Source: ZC4RG29 sp035304385 (GTDB lineage: Bacteria; Bacteroidota; Bacteroidia; Cytophagales; Cyclobacteriaceae). Taken from it: a stretch of 64,000 nt of DNA. Position numbers and translations under genes: made by a program. Positions 1 through 8,227 of the stretch are shown piece after piece; within the stretch, counting starts at the first letter, position 1, and every line of letters begins with the position of its first letter. The notes below the pieces were generated by a model that saw only the letters and a program-made list of their open reading frames with translations, searched no databases and was not told the DNA's origin. The stretch is taken from the NCBI GenBank assembly GCA_035304385.1, contig DATGQD010000065.1, positions 62,001 to 126,000 of the forward strand, in the 5' to 3' direction.

Positions 1-544
1 GTAGGCCGGTAGTGGGCAAACCGTAAAGAGCGGAGTAGGTATGCGCCATCAGCTCGTTCGACTTCTTCGAGGCCGCATACAGCGATATGGGGTGGTCGAC
101 ATTGTGGTGCACGGAAAACGGCATCGCACGGTTCGCACCATACACTGAACTTGACGATGCGTATACGAGGTGTTCGACGGCGTGGTGACGACAAGGTTCG
201 AGCACATTCAGGAATCCACGCATGTTGCTTTCCAGGTATGCGTGAGGGTTAATGAGGGAATAACGAACACCCGCCTGGGCAGCCAGGTTCACCACGGCGT
301 GGAATTTCTTTTCGGCGAAAAGCCTGTCCATGCCCTCACGGTCTGTGAGGTCGATCGGCCTGAAATCGAAGCCCGGTTCGTCCTTCAGCAGGTCGAGTCG
401 CGCTTGCTTCAGGTTGGGATCGTAATAATCGTTTAGGTTGTCAATTCCGGTAACAGCGTAGTCAAGTCCACACAGTTTCCGGCTAAGATGGAAGCCGATG
501 AAGCCGGCTGCACCTGTAACTAAAATCCTCTTTTTGGACGGCAT
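1..544 (-). CDS. NAD-dependent nucleotide-sugar epimerase (UDP-glucuronate 4-epimerase-like), 3' partial
   Basis: This gene reads off the left edge; only the first 181 codons are present, starting with ATG at 544. The protein is an extended short-chain dehydrogenase: a Rossmann glycine motif GAAGFIG lies at residues 11-17, the SSSVYG segment at about 131-136, and the catalytic pair YAASK (Tyr156, Lys160). The early DNLNDYYDPNLK segment and the AGVRYS segment are typical of the CapI/UDP-glucuronate 4-epimerase branch, which interconverts UDP-glucuronate and UDP-galacturonate for surface polysaccharide. A polysaccharide role fits the Wzz-like gene that diverges from it. A TACTTTTG -7 element sits about 40 bases upstream of the start. 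The substrate is inferred from family resemblance only. Confidence 0.85.
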   Translation of the reverse strand, partial: MPSKKRILVTGAAGFIGFHLSRKLCGLDYAVTGIDNLNDYYDPNLKQARLDLLKDEPGFDFRPIDLTDREGMDRLFAEKKFHAVVNLAAQAGVRYSLINPHAYLESNMRGFLNVLEPCRHHAVEHLVYASSSSVYGANRAMPFSVHHNVDHPISLYAASKKSNELMAHTYSALYGLPTTGL

Positions 545-582
545 CTAAGGTCTGGATCTGAAAAAATGATATGAAAAGAAGG

Positions 583-590
583 CAAAAGTA
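583..590 (-). promoter_or_regulatory. Bacteroidota -7 promoter element for the epimerase
   Basis: Read on the minus strand this is TACTTTTG, a full match to the Bacteroidota primary-sigma -7 consensus TAnnTTTG, 39 bases before the epimerase start codon. A TTG lies about 22 bases further upstream; the -33 element is therefore weak or offset. Confidence 0.5.
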
Positions 591-632
591 ATAATTTAGC
601 GCTGATTTAGTGCAATCTGGGCAAGCCCGCGC

Positions 633-1454
633 ATGAACCAAACACACCACGAAGAAATCGACCTGGTCGAGTTGTTGGCAAGATCTCTACGGGCACTGAG
701 GCGACATTTGGTTCTTATCCTAATCTGCCTTGGGGTGACGATCGGCTTTGCAGTATGGATTTGGAGTGCCTCCGCCAGGGTGTATGAGAGCCGGATGCTG
801 ATCTATTCTTCCATTCTGACGGAATCGTACTGCCAGGAGCTGGCTGAGAGCCTGAACGCGCTGGTGCGTGATGGAAACCACGGTCTGCTTGCGGACCGAC
901 TGGGCCTTACGGAAGAACAGGCTTCTGCAATTCGCAAGGTTACCATGGAGGGGGCATTGGAAACGGCTTCGGAACAGGAACGCCTGGCTATCGTGGTCAC
1001 CGTTCGAATTTTAGATAATTCCATGCTTCCCGACCTGCAGGAAGGAATCATCGAATTTATCTCGCAGAACGATTTTGTAAGGGTCCGTACCGAGGAGAAG
1101 AAGCGTGCCTACCAGGAACTTATCGCCCGCGTAGAGCAGGAAATCGAAAAACTCGAGAGTGTGAAGCAGAGTATGTTGCAGGGCTCCCGGGCTTCCGCGT
1201 CGGCGACGATGCTGATGAATCCCTCGGAAGCCTATGTGAGCACCGTGGAGCTGGTTAAAGAAAAGCTTGAGCTGGAAGAAAAACTCAGGTTGGTCAATAG
1301 TGTTCAGGTGGTGGAGGGCTTTGTTCCGATAAAAAAACCCGTGAGTCCTAAGTTGTCTATTCTTTTGCCTGTCGGGTTTGTTGCCGGCCTTCTCCTTGCG
1401 GTAGTGATCATCGCCCTTCGTTATGCCTGGGCGCTTTCCGAGCGGAATGAATAA
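633..1454 (+). CDS. Wzz-like chain-length determinant / GumC-type membrane protein
   Basis: A 273-residue protein with one transmembrane helix near each end (about 26-47 and 242-263) and a periplasmic middle that includes a charged coiled-coil stretch at about 150-185. A proline-rich KKPVSPK segment stands just before the second helix. This is the Wzz/polysaccharide co-polymerase layout, where the protein controls chain length of O-antigen or capsule. No tyrosine-kinase domain follows, so it is a short form. The divergent epimerase supports a polysaccharide role. Its last 8 bases overlap the ATG of ccmB, so it may be translationally coupled to the cytochrome c maturation genes, which is unexpected. 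Sequence similarity to Wzz is mainly topological, so the exact family is moderately sure. Confidence 0.65.
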   Translation: MNQTHHEEIDLVELLARSLRALRRHLVLILICLGVTIGFAVWIWSASARVYESRMLIYSSILTESYCQELAESLNALVRDGNHGLLADRLGLTEEQASAIRKVTMEGALETASEQERLAIVVTVRILDNSMLPDLQEGIIEFISQNDFVRVRTEEKKRAYQELIARVEQEIEKLESVKQSMLQGSRASASATMLMNPSEAYVSTVELVKEKLELEEKLRLVNSVQVVEGFVPIKKPVSPKLSILLPVGFVAGLLLAVVIIALRYAWALSERNE

Positions 1455-2109
1455 TCTGCTGATCCTCCTGAAAAAGGAGTTCACGCTGGAACTCCGCAGA
1501 AAGTCTGTGATCTCAGGCATCGGCCTGTACTTATTCAGCCTCGTATTTATTTGTTACCTCACGTTCAATCTCCGGCTTAACGCGATAAATGCGGCGACGT
1601 GGTCGGCCTTGTTCTGGCTCGTTATTCTGTTCTCGGCGGTGAACACCGTGGCCAAGAGCTTCATCGGTGAAAAGCCGGGCGCGTGGGTTTACCTGTATAT
1701 GACTGCGGGCGCCCACGAGATCATTATTTCCCGGATCATTTACAATTTCATTCTGTGTTTGCTGCTGGCGCTCGTGGGATACGGCCTGTTTGTGCTGTTT
1801 ATCGATAACCCGGTGGCCGACCAGGGTGTGTTTCTCGCCGGGCTCGCCCTTACCTGCCTCGGATTTTCCGCTTCCCTCAGTCTCATTTCGGGGATTGCCG
1901 CCAAAGCGCGGAACAGCCACGTCGTGATGGCAGTGTTGAGCTTTCCGGTGATGATCGGCATTCTGCTCATGGCCATCCGGATCACCAAAAACGCCCTGGA
2001 CGGTCTCGAGGCTTCCGCGAGTCGCGATGAAATGCTGAACCTCCTGGGAATAAATGTGATATCAGGTGCCCTGTCCTATTTGTTGTTCCCCTATATTTGG
2101 CGCAGTTAA
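1447..2109 (+). CDS. ccmB: Haem exporter membrane protein CcmB
   Basis: A 220-residue, six-helix membrane protein, the usual length of CcmB, the membrane subunit of the CcmAB ABC transporter in cytochrome c maturation System I. It opens MNNLLILLKKEFTLELRRK, the typical CcmB amphipathic N-terminus, and has the family-like FIGEKPGAW loop. An upstream in-frame start at 1423 would add eight residues and increase the overlap with the preceding gene; the ATG at 1447 gives the canonical start. It overlaps the upstream Wzz-like gene by 8 bases, and ccmC follows after 54 bases. The ATPase CcmA is not in the window. Confidence 0.88.
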   Translation: MNNLLILLKKEFTLELRRKSVISGIGLYLFSLVFICYLTFNLRLNAINAATWSALFWLVILFSAVNTVAKSFIGEKPGAWVYLYMTAGAHEIIISRIIYNFILCLLLALVGYGLFVLFIDNPVADQGVFLAGLALTCLGFSASLSLISGIAAKARNSHVVMAVLSFPVMIGILLMAIRITKNALDGLEASASRDEMLNLLGINVISGALSYLLFPYIWRS

Positions 2110-2163
2110 GAAAACGGGCACCCGGATTATATTCTTTACCCGGGTAAATTCATTTCAAAGTTC

Positions 2164-2823
2164 ATGAAGCTGTGGATGAAGGTTACGGCGGTTGTTCTGC
2201 TGGTGTACACACACACTGCGGGCCTGCTGTTCGATGTGCCCCGGCTCCCTATCCTGAACGAAACCATCCGGGCGTTATATTTTCACGTACCCATGTGGTT
2301 CGGCATGATCCTGCTATACGGCATGTCGATCTACTATGCGATACGATATCTCCGCAATCCGCTGGAGGAATATGACATCCGGTCGGTGGAGTTTGCCCAT
2401 GTGGGTACTGCGTTTGGAATTCTGGGTATGCTGACGGGGATGCTGTGGGCGCGCTACACGTGGGGTGCATTCTGGCATGGCGACCCGAAGCAAAACGGTG
2501 CCGCCATTACACTGCTGGTATACCTGGCTTATTTCGTGCTTCGGGGGTCGCTGGAAAACCAGGAGCAACGGGCCCGCCTGAGTGCGGTTTACAACCTTTT
2601 CGCGTTTGCGGCCATGATACCCCTCATTTTCATTATTCCGCGGATGCAGAGCTCCATGCATCCGGGAAGTGGAGGCAATCCTGGATTCAACGCCTACGAT
2701 CTGGACGCTTCCATGCGGATTGTATTTTATCCCGCCGTGGCGGGCTGGTTTCTCATAGGTTATTGGATCGCTACGCTACGGGTAAGGGTCCGCAAACTGT
2801 TACTGATCGATACCGCTTCGTAA
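2164..2823 (+). CDS. ccmC: Haem-handling protein CcmC
   Basis: A 219-residue protein with six predicted membrane helices. CcmC belongs to the haem-handling protein family, presents haem through a tryptophan-rich periplasmic WWD loop, and transfers it to CcmE. Here the loop reads WGAFWHGDPKQNGA at about residues 99-112, with the DPK ending seen in CcsA-like relatives rather than the WVWDAR form of proteobacterial CcmC. Histidines suitable as axial haem ligands lie in FHVPMW (about residue 42) and SSMHPGSGG (about residue 166). ccmD-like follows after one base. Assignment is firm from family features and from gene order. Confidence 0.9.
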   Translation: MKLWMKVTAVVLLVYTHTAGLLFDVPRLPILNETIRALYFHVPMWFGMILLYGMSIYYAIRYLRNPLEEYDIRSVEFAHVGTAFGILGMLTGMLWARYTWGAFWHGDPKQNGAAITLLVYLAYFVLRGSLENQEQRARLSAVYNLFAFAAMIPLIFIIPRMQSSMHPGSGGNPGFNAYDLDASMRIVFYPAVAGWFLIGYWIATLRVRVRKLLLIDTAS

Positions 2824-2824
2824 T

Positions 2825-3040
2825 ATGAAATACGTGCTCACCCTGGTATGCCTCCTGGCTGCGGCTGTCGTCCGGGCGCAGGAACAAGTCGAAATGGCAG
2901 ACACCATGCGCGCCGAGGGCAAAATATACGTGATTGTAGGCATCGTCCTCATCGTACTGGCAGGCATGTTGGTCTACCTGTTCATGCTCGACAGAAAGCT
3001 CTCGAACCTGGAAAAGGAAAGAGGTAACAGAACCTCTTGA
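2825..3040 (+). CDS. ccmD: CcmD-like small membrane protein
   Basis: A 71-residue protein with an N-terminal signal-like segment (about 1-18), one clear transmembrane helix at about 34-55 and a basic C-terminal tail (LDRKLSNLEKER). CcmD is a short single-span protein that stabilises the CcmC-haem-CcmE complex. Sequence conservation in this family is slight, so the name rests on size, topology and position between ccmC and ccmE. It starts one base after the ccmC stop codon. The signal-like N-terminus makes it somewhat longer than proteobacterial CcmD. Confidence 0.7.
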   Translation: MKYVLTLVCLLAAAVVRAQEQVEMADTMRAEGKIYVIVGIVLIVLAGMLVYLFMLDRKLSNLEKERGNRTS

Positions 3041-3091
3041 GGGGATTCGACGTTTTTCCGTCGGTGGCCTGAGAGTGTGGGCTTTTTGACG

Positions 3092-3099
3092 TAATTTTG
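3092..3099 (+). promoter_or_regulatory. Possible -7 promoter element before ccmE
   Basis: TAATTTTG matches TAnnTTTG and lies 12 bases before the chosen ccmE start, within the 71-base gap after ccmD. No good -33 element is spaced correctly. It may provide an internal promoter for ccmE-ccmF. Confidence 0.35.
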
Positions 3100-3111
3100 A
3101 CCCCGAAAACC

Positions 3112-3525
3112 ATGAAAATCTCTCATATACTTCTCATCACCGCGATCGCCGCCGCAGTGGGGGTGATTATCATGAGCGCGGGCGATACCAGCACCTACGT
3201 GACGTTTGACGAGGCCCTGGCACAGGCGGAAGCCGGCCAGACGCACAGTCTGCACGTCGTAGGCGAATTGAAAAAAGACCGTACGGGGCAGGTTACGGGC
3301 ATCAGGCCCGGTGCGGACAGGGTATCGTTCTCTTTCCTCATGGTCGACGAAAATGGAAAGGAACAGCAGGTACAATATAACGAACCGATGCCACCCGACT
3401 TTACAAAATCAGAGAAGGTGGTCGTAGTAGGGCGCTACAAGGACGATGCTTTTCTGGCAGAAAAGATTCTGCTGAAGTGCCCCTCCAAATATCAGGAGCC
3501 GGCTCAACTAACTTCCGGCGGGTAA
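3112..3525 (+). CDS. ccmE: Haem chaperone CcmE, CxxxY variant
   Basis: A 137-residue periplasmic haem chaperone: an N-terminal membrane anchor (about 4-22) followed by the OB-fold CcmE domain. CcmE carries haem from CcmC to CcmF. In the classical protein a histidine in an HxxxY motif binds haem covalently. Here the matching position is KCPSKY, so the motif is CxxxY with Cys encoded at 3478-3480 and Tyr at 3490-3492. This is the variant described for System I in archaea and some bacteria such as Desulfovibrio that lack CcmH. The ATG at 3112 is preferred because the in-frame start at 3097 only adds five non-conserved residues. ccmF follows after 57 bases. Confidence 0.9.
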   Translation: MKISHILLITAIAAAVGVIIMSAGDTSTYVTFDEALAQAEAGQTHSLHVVGELKKDRTGQVTGIRPGADRVSFSFLMVDENGKEQQVQYNEPMPPDFTKSEKVVVVGRYKDDAFLAEKILLKCPSKYQEPAQLTSGG

Positions 3526-3582
3526 CACTGATAAATGGGGTGATGGTGGTGGGTGTTTTACGTGGGGGACTGAGCAAAAGAA

Positions 3583-6120
3583 ATGATGCACTATTTCATA
3601 GGTGACCTGGGTCACTTTTTTGTTATCCTGGCATTTGTTGCTTCGCTGGTTACGGTCGTCAGCTATTTCAGGGCAACGACAACGACCGATCTCGAAAAGA
3701 AAGGCCAATGGCTGGTCAACGGCCGCATCGGATTTTACATCCACAGCGCCTCGGTTGTCGGCATCGTAGTCTCCCTCTTCATCATTATTTCACGGCACTA
3801 CTTTGAATACTACTACGCCTTTAATTATTCCGACCGTAGCCTTCCGACACACTACCTGATCTCCACCTTCTGGAACGGCCAGGAAGGAAGTTTTCTCCTG
3901 TGGATGTTCTGGCAGGCGGCATTGGGAATTGTCCTCATCCAGACGAACCGCTTTTGGGAAGCGCCGGTAATGACGGTGTTTGCACTCGTCCAGGCCTTTC
4001 TGGCCTCGATGATCCTCGGCGTAGTATTGCCGGGTATCGACCTGAAGATCGGTAGTTCCCCGTTTATCCTGCTTCGCGAGGTGATGCACGACGCCCCGGT
4101 GTTTAAGATGGATCCGGAATTTATCCCGAAGGACGGAAACGGACTGAACCCACTGCTCCAGAATTATTGGATGGTGATTCACCCGCCTACGCTCTTCCTT
4201 GGATTCGCGGCTACCCTGGTACCGTTTTCCTATTGCATCGCCGGACTTTGGTTCAAGCGCTACCGCGAATGGATACGCCCCGCGTTGCCATGGGCCATCT
4301 TTGCAGCGGGTATTCTGGGCCTGGGAATCCTCATGGGAGGATATTGGGCATATGAGACGCTCAACTTTGGCGGCTACTGGAATTGGGATCCGGTGGAAAA
4401 CGCCGTGTACGTGCCCTGGTTGATCCTGGTGGGAGCGGTTCACACCATGAATGCATACCGGAACAGCGAAGCTGCGCTGAAGTCGTCGATCATACTGATC
4501 ATCGCCGTCTTCGTGCTGATACTATATTCCACCTTCCTCACCCGAAGTGGCATCCTGGGTGAATCCTCGGTACACTCCTTCACTGACCTGGGATTGAGCG
4601 GTCAGCTACTGGTCTACCTGTTCTTTTTCCTGATCGGGTCGGTCGTCCTGGCGGTCGTACGATGGCGTGAGATCCCTACATCGTCCAAAGAGGTGTCCTT
4701 CCTCTCCCGGGAGTTCTGGATCTTTGTCGGCGTACTCGTGCTGGCGCTGATGGGTTTCCAGGTACTCATGGAAACCTCCAAGCCTGTGTTCAACGCCATC
4801 TCAAGATTATTCGGCGGCGCCGGCAACCGCGCGCCGCGGGCGAATGCCGTGGAGTTTTACTCTAACGTGCAGTTGTGGTTCGCGGTGGTGGTCGCAATAC
4901 TATCCGCCATAGGCCAGTTCTTCTGGTGGCGTAAGATCGATGCTACTAAACTCCGGAAGGAACTGGTGCCCCCGATGCTGCTGGCCCTGGTGCTGTTCGC
5001 CGTAGTAATTACCGTGGGCCAGGTGTACACCGTCAAATACATCGTCTTGACGCTTGCGGCGGTCTTCACCGTTGTGGCCAACGGCGTGATACTGGCGTCC
5101 CTGCTGAAGACGAGTCCGGGACTTTCCGGCGGAGCAGTGGCGCACATCGGCATGGGACTGATGCTGATCGGAATTATGGCGTCGTCAGGGTATTCAAAGG
5201 TCGTGTCCCTCAACAACACGGGCATGCTGATATCCAAGGAACTCAGCGACGAGTTCAACCGCGATAACCTGCTCTTGTTCCTCAACGAGCCCCGGACAAT
5301 GGCCGGCTATGAGATTGAGTACATGGGTACGCGGGTAGAGCCCCGCCGGAAACGCGGATATATCGACAGGAACGACATTCTGCCCACGCCGACGCCGGGT
5401 CGGGTAGTTGCGCGCCGCGATATCTACTACGAAGGGAAAAAATTATTCTCCGAAAACGAGGAGTTTGAGATCCATCCCGAGAACACGTTCTATGAGATAC
5501 AGTTCAGACGCGATGGTAAGGTCGAGTTCGTACAGTATCCACGCGTGCAGGCAAACGAGCAAATGGGTATTGTATCCTCCCCCGATATCAGCCGGTCGCT
5601 CACCCGGGATCTGTACACCTACGTTTCCGTGGAAATGCCCGGCGAAGCCCGTAACGACTGGAGCGAAACCGAAGAAGTACGGGTCAAAATCGACGAGCCG
5701 TTTTTTGTGAACGATTACGTTTCCACATTGGAGGGCATCCAACGTGTGGATGAGGTATCCGGCGTGGAACTGACGGATCAGGACGTGGCCGTGAAGGGCA
5801 AGGTCACGATCAAAGGTGAACGGATGGCCTATTCCGCGGAACCGTATTTTGTGATCAAAGACAAAATGGTGGGCAGGATTCCGGATGAAATCCCGGAGCT
5901 CGGCGTGCGGGTATCGCTCATGTCCATCCACCCGGAAACCGGCGACTTCACCCTGGGCATCGCAACCCGGCAAAAGGACTGGGTGGTGTTGAAAGCGCTC
6001 GAGAAACCGTTTATCAACGTATTGTGGATCGGAACTCTCGTACTCATGGCGGGGTTCCTTATAGCGCTGGTACGGCGGTACCGCGAATTCATAAAAATGC
6101 GTGAAAAGGGCCTTGAATAG
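3583..6120 (+). CDS. ccmF: Cytochrome c haem lyase subunit CcmF
   Basis: An 845-residue polytopic protein of the haem-handling family. CcmF takes haem from CcmE and attaches it to apocytochromes c. The first two thirds hold many membrane helices and the WWD signature FGGYWNWDPVENAVYVPW at about residues 264-281. The HPPTLFLGF segment near residue 206 carries a conserved haem-ligand histidine. A periplasmic domain of about 250 residues (about 560-815) precedes the last helix, and the protein ends in a basic tail. It is longer than the roughly 650 residues usual in proteobacteria, as in other Bacteroidota homologues. ATG codons at 3583 and 3586 are equally possible starts. No CcmG or CcmH gene follows. 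Confidence 0.93.
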   Translation: MMHYFIGDLGHFFVILAFVASLVTVVSYFRATTTTDLEKKGQWLVNGRIGFYIHSASVVGIVVSLFIIISRHYFEYYYAFNYSDRSLPTHYLISTFWNGQEGSFLLWMFWQAALGIVLIQTNRFWEAPVMTVFALVQAFLASMILGVVLPGIDLKIGSSPFILLREVMHDAPVFKMDPEFIPKDGNGLNPLLQNYWMVIHPPTLFLGFAATLVPFSYCIAGLWFKRYREWIRPALPWAIFAAGILGLGILMGGYWAYETLNFGGYWNWDPVENAVYVPWLILVGAVHTMNAYRNSEAALKSSIILIIAVFVLILYSTFLTRSGILGESSVHSFTDLGLSGQLLVYLFFFLIGSVVLAVVRWREIPTSSKEVSFLSREFWIFVGVLVLALMGFQVLMETSKPVFNAISRLFGGAGNRAPRANAVEFYSNVQLWFAVVVAILSAIGQFFWWRKIDATKLRKELVPPMLLALVLFAVVITVGQVYTVKYIVLTLAAVFTVVANGVILASLLKTSPGLSGGAVAHIGMGLMLIGIMASSGYSKVVSLNNTGMLISKELSDEFNRDNLLLFLNEPRTMAGYEIEYMGTRVEPRRKRGYIDRNDILPTPTPGRVVARRDIYYEGKKLFSENEEFEIHPENTFYEIQFRRDGKVEFVQYPRVQANEQMGIVSSPDISRSLTRDLYTYVSVEMPGEARNDWSETEEVRVKIDEPFFVNDYVSTLEGIQRVDEVSGVELTDQDVAVKGKVTIKGERMAYSAEPYFVIKDKMVGRIPDEIPELGVRVSLMSIHPETGDFTLGIATRQKDWVVLKALEKPFINVLWIGTLVLMAGFLIALVRRYREFIKMREKGLE

Positions 6121-6140
6121 ACCCTTTTGTGGCATTGTGC

Positions 6141-6148
6141 TATCTTTG
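6141..6148 (+). promoter_or_regulatory. -7 promoter element for the GroES-like gene
   Basis: TATCTTTG is a full match to TAnnTTTG and ends 18 bases before the ATG at 6167, just after the ccmF stop. It supports a new transcription unit and the choice of the downstream start codon for the GroES-like gene. Confidence 0.5.
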
Positions 6149-6166
6149 ATTGTTGATACGTGTACT

Positions 6167-6541
6167 ATGAAAGTGACGGCTGACAACAAGCTGAGAAATC
6201 TCATTGTCGTGGGCGACCGCGTGTTGATCAAACCTGCTAAACAGTCCGATAAGACTGACAGCGGGCTTTATCTGCCGCCCGGTGTGCAGGAAAAGGAAAA
6301 GATACAGAGCGGATACATTATTAAAGTCGGGCCCGGCTACCCGCTCCCCATCCCGACCGATGAGGACGACATCTGGAAGGGCAGGGAAGAGACGGTAAAG
6401 TATCTTCCACTTCAGGCACAGGAGGGTGACCTCGCTATTTTCCTGCAGAAAGGCGCTATCGAGGTGATATACGAACATGAAAAATATTATATCGTGCCCC
6501 AGGCGTCGATATTGATGCTGGAACGGGAGGAATCTTTGTAA
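6167..6541 (+). CDS. GroES-like co-chaperonin family protein
   Basis: A 124-residue protein of the Cpn10/GroES fold. The opening VVGDRVLIKPAKQSDKTDSG and the KVGPG segment near residue 62 are GroES-like. The mobile-loop region that contacts GroEL (GGIVLTGS in E. coli) is here SGLYLPPGV at about residues 35-43, and the end contains an extra loop (IPTDEDDIWKGREETVKY) that makes it longer than the 95-100 residues of canonical GroES. No groEL is adjacent. The start at 6167 is preferred over 6101, because the latter overlaps ccmF and encodes non-family residues and a promoter element lies between. It is probably a second GroES-type protein beside a main groESL operon elsewhere; that is inference. 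Confidence 0.8.
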   Translation: MKVTADNKLRNLIVVGDRVLIKPAKQSDKTDSGLYLPPGVQEKEKIQSGYIIKVGPGYPLPIPTDEDDIWKGREETVKYLPLQAQEGDLAIFLQKGAIEVIYEHEKYYIVPQASILMLEREESL

Positions 6542-6756
6542 TGGCTGGAATCTCCACAGACGTTTTGCGGACCGGCAAGACATACAGGCTCGTCAACCAC
6601 GGCGAAGCGCATGAGTTCACGGTGGAGAAAATACTGGCCAACGGAGATTTTCTGGTGAAAGACTTGCTGACCCTGGAACGGTATCATTTAAACGAATTAA
6701 TCGCCTATGGAAAAGGCAAGGACTACCTCCTCGAAGAGGTTCGCGCAGAAGAATAA
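6541..6756 (+). CDS. Small conserved hypothetical protein
   Basis: A 71-residue soluble, acidic protein with no signal peptide, whose ATG shares one base with the stop codon of the GroES-like gene (TAATG), so the two are almost certainly co-translated. I do not recognise a named domain. The sequence is rich in short beta-like segments (TYRLVNHGEAHEFTVEKI, GDFLVKDLL) followed by an ERYHLNELIAYGKGKDY tail. Its 3' end overlaps the next gene by about 50 bases if that gene starts at 6707. Confidence 0.65.
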   Translation: MAGISTDVLRTGKTYRLVNHGEAHEFTVEKILANGDFLVKDLLTLERYHLNELIAYGKGKDYLLEEVRAEE

Positions 6757-8227
6757 TTTCCGGATACTATGGTGGAGCTGCATGGTGTTCCTGCTCTGGA
6801 GTCCCACCGCCGTTTTTGCACAGCTGGCTGACCTGCCTGAGGATTTCCTCTCGGCCGACTTCCACCGGGAACGTCGCCAAAAGCTTCGCGAAAAACTTCC
6901 GACCAATTCGGTCGCGGTGTTCTTTGCCAACCCGATCAGGAACCGCGCCAACGACGTGGACTATGTCTATCACCAGGATCCCGACTTTTACTACCTGACC
7001 GGCTATCGGGAGCCCAACGCCGTGCTGCTGATCTTCAGTGAAAATCAGACGGCAGCCAACGGTACGCAATACAACGAAATCATCTTTGTCCAGCCCCGGA
7101 ATCCTTCCCGCGAAAAGTGGGATGGCAGACGATTGGGCGCAGACCAGGTACGTACGCGGCTCGGGATACAGCAGGCTTTCAACAATGCTGAATTCAAAAA
7201 GTACGATATCGACTTCTCGCGCTTTAGCGAAGTTCTGTTCTTCGATTTTCACAACGACGTGAGAGATAATCCTGCCGATTCAGCCGATCTGTATGACATC
7301 ATTGAAGTGTTCAAGGTGAAGGCCGGCTATCCGCGCGCCGATGGCATGACCCTTAGAACCGTCGAAGGAAGGCAGAACAACCTGAACACACAGCGCCTCG
7401 CCGGGATCATGGGCGAACTGCGTGGCATAAAAACGCCTGACGAACTGGAGCTCATACGCAAAGCGGTTGCCATCTCCTGTGTTGGCCAGGTCGAGGTAAT
7501 GAAAGCGATTAAACCCGGCATGTCGGAGCGCGAAGTGCAAGGTATCCACGAGTATGTGTTCAAAAAATATCAGGCCGAGGATGTCGGATATCCTTCGATC
7601 GTGGGTGGCGGACACAATGGATGTATCCTGCATTACATCGACAACTATAAGCCGGCGTTGGATCACAGGGAGCTGATCCTGATGGACCTGGGCGCTGAGT
7701 ATCGCGGCTACACGGCCGACATCACCCGCACCATTCCCGTCAATGGGAAGTTTTCTCCCGAGCAACGACAGATCTACCAGATCGTACTCGATGCGCAGGA
7801 AGCCGCCATGAAGATATGCAAGGAGGGAACGACGTTCGATCAACTGAACCAGGTTACGCGCGAAGTTGTGAACCAGGGCCTTGCCCGACTGGGTATCCTT
7901 TCTGAGGATCAGTTGGATGACCGCAGGTACTATCCTCATGGCTGTTGCCACCATATCGGGCTTGACGTTCACGACAGGGGATCGCGTGCCGAGCTTAAGG
8001 AAAATATGGTCATCACCATAGAGCCCGGAATCTACATCGACGAAAACAGCGACTGCGATCCAAAGTGGTGGGGCATAGGCGTTCGTATTGAAGACGACTT
8101 CCTCATCCAGAAAGACGGATGTGAGCACCTTTCCGCGCTAGCTCCCCGCCACCCCGACGAGATCGAAGCGATCATGAAGCAGCCCAGCCCGCTGGATGAT
8201 TTTGTGTTGCCGGAGTTAGACGACTAG
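6707..8227 (+). CDS. Xaa-Pro aminopeptidase, M24B family, exported
   Basis: A metallopeptidase of up to 506 residues that removes N-terminal residues preceding proline. An AMP_N domain (about 50-200) precedes the creatinase/pita-bread domain (about 235-480). The dinuclear metal ligands are visible: Asp in MDLGAEYRGYTADITR (two Asp), His in HHIGLDVHDRG, Glu in ITIEPGIY and Glu in GVRIEDDF. A hydrophobic stretch ending AVFAQ just before the mature domain indicates a signal peptide, so it acts in the periplasm or outer envelope. The start is uncertain: ATG at 6707 gives a long n-region and overlaps the preceding gene, while ATG at 6782 would leave only a short signal peptide. Confidence 0.88.
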   Translation: MEKARTTSSKRFAQKNNFRILWWSCMVFLLWSPTAVFAQLADLPEDFLSADFHRERRQKLREKLPTNSVAVFFANPIRNRANDVDYVYHQDPDFYYLTGYREPNAVLLIFSENQTAANGTQYNEIIFVQPRNPSREKWDGRRLGADQVRTRLGIQQAFNNAEFKKYDIDFSRFSEVLFFDFHNDVRDNPADSADLYDIIEVFKVKAGYPRADGMTLRTVEGRQNNLNTQRLAGIMGELRGIKTPDELELIRKAVAISCVGQVEVMKAIKPGMSEREVQGIHEYVFKKYQAEDVGYPSIVGGGHNGCILHYIDNYKPALDHRELILMDLGAEYRGYTADITRTIPVNGKFSPEQRQIYQIVLDAQEAAMKICKEGTTFDQLNQVTREVVNQGLARLGILSEDQLDDRRYYPHGCCHHIGLDVHDRGSRAELKENMVITIEPGIYIDENSDCDPKWWGIGVRIEDDFLIQKDGCEHLSALAPRHPDEIEAIMKQPSPLDDFVLPELDD

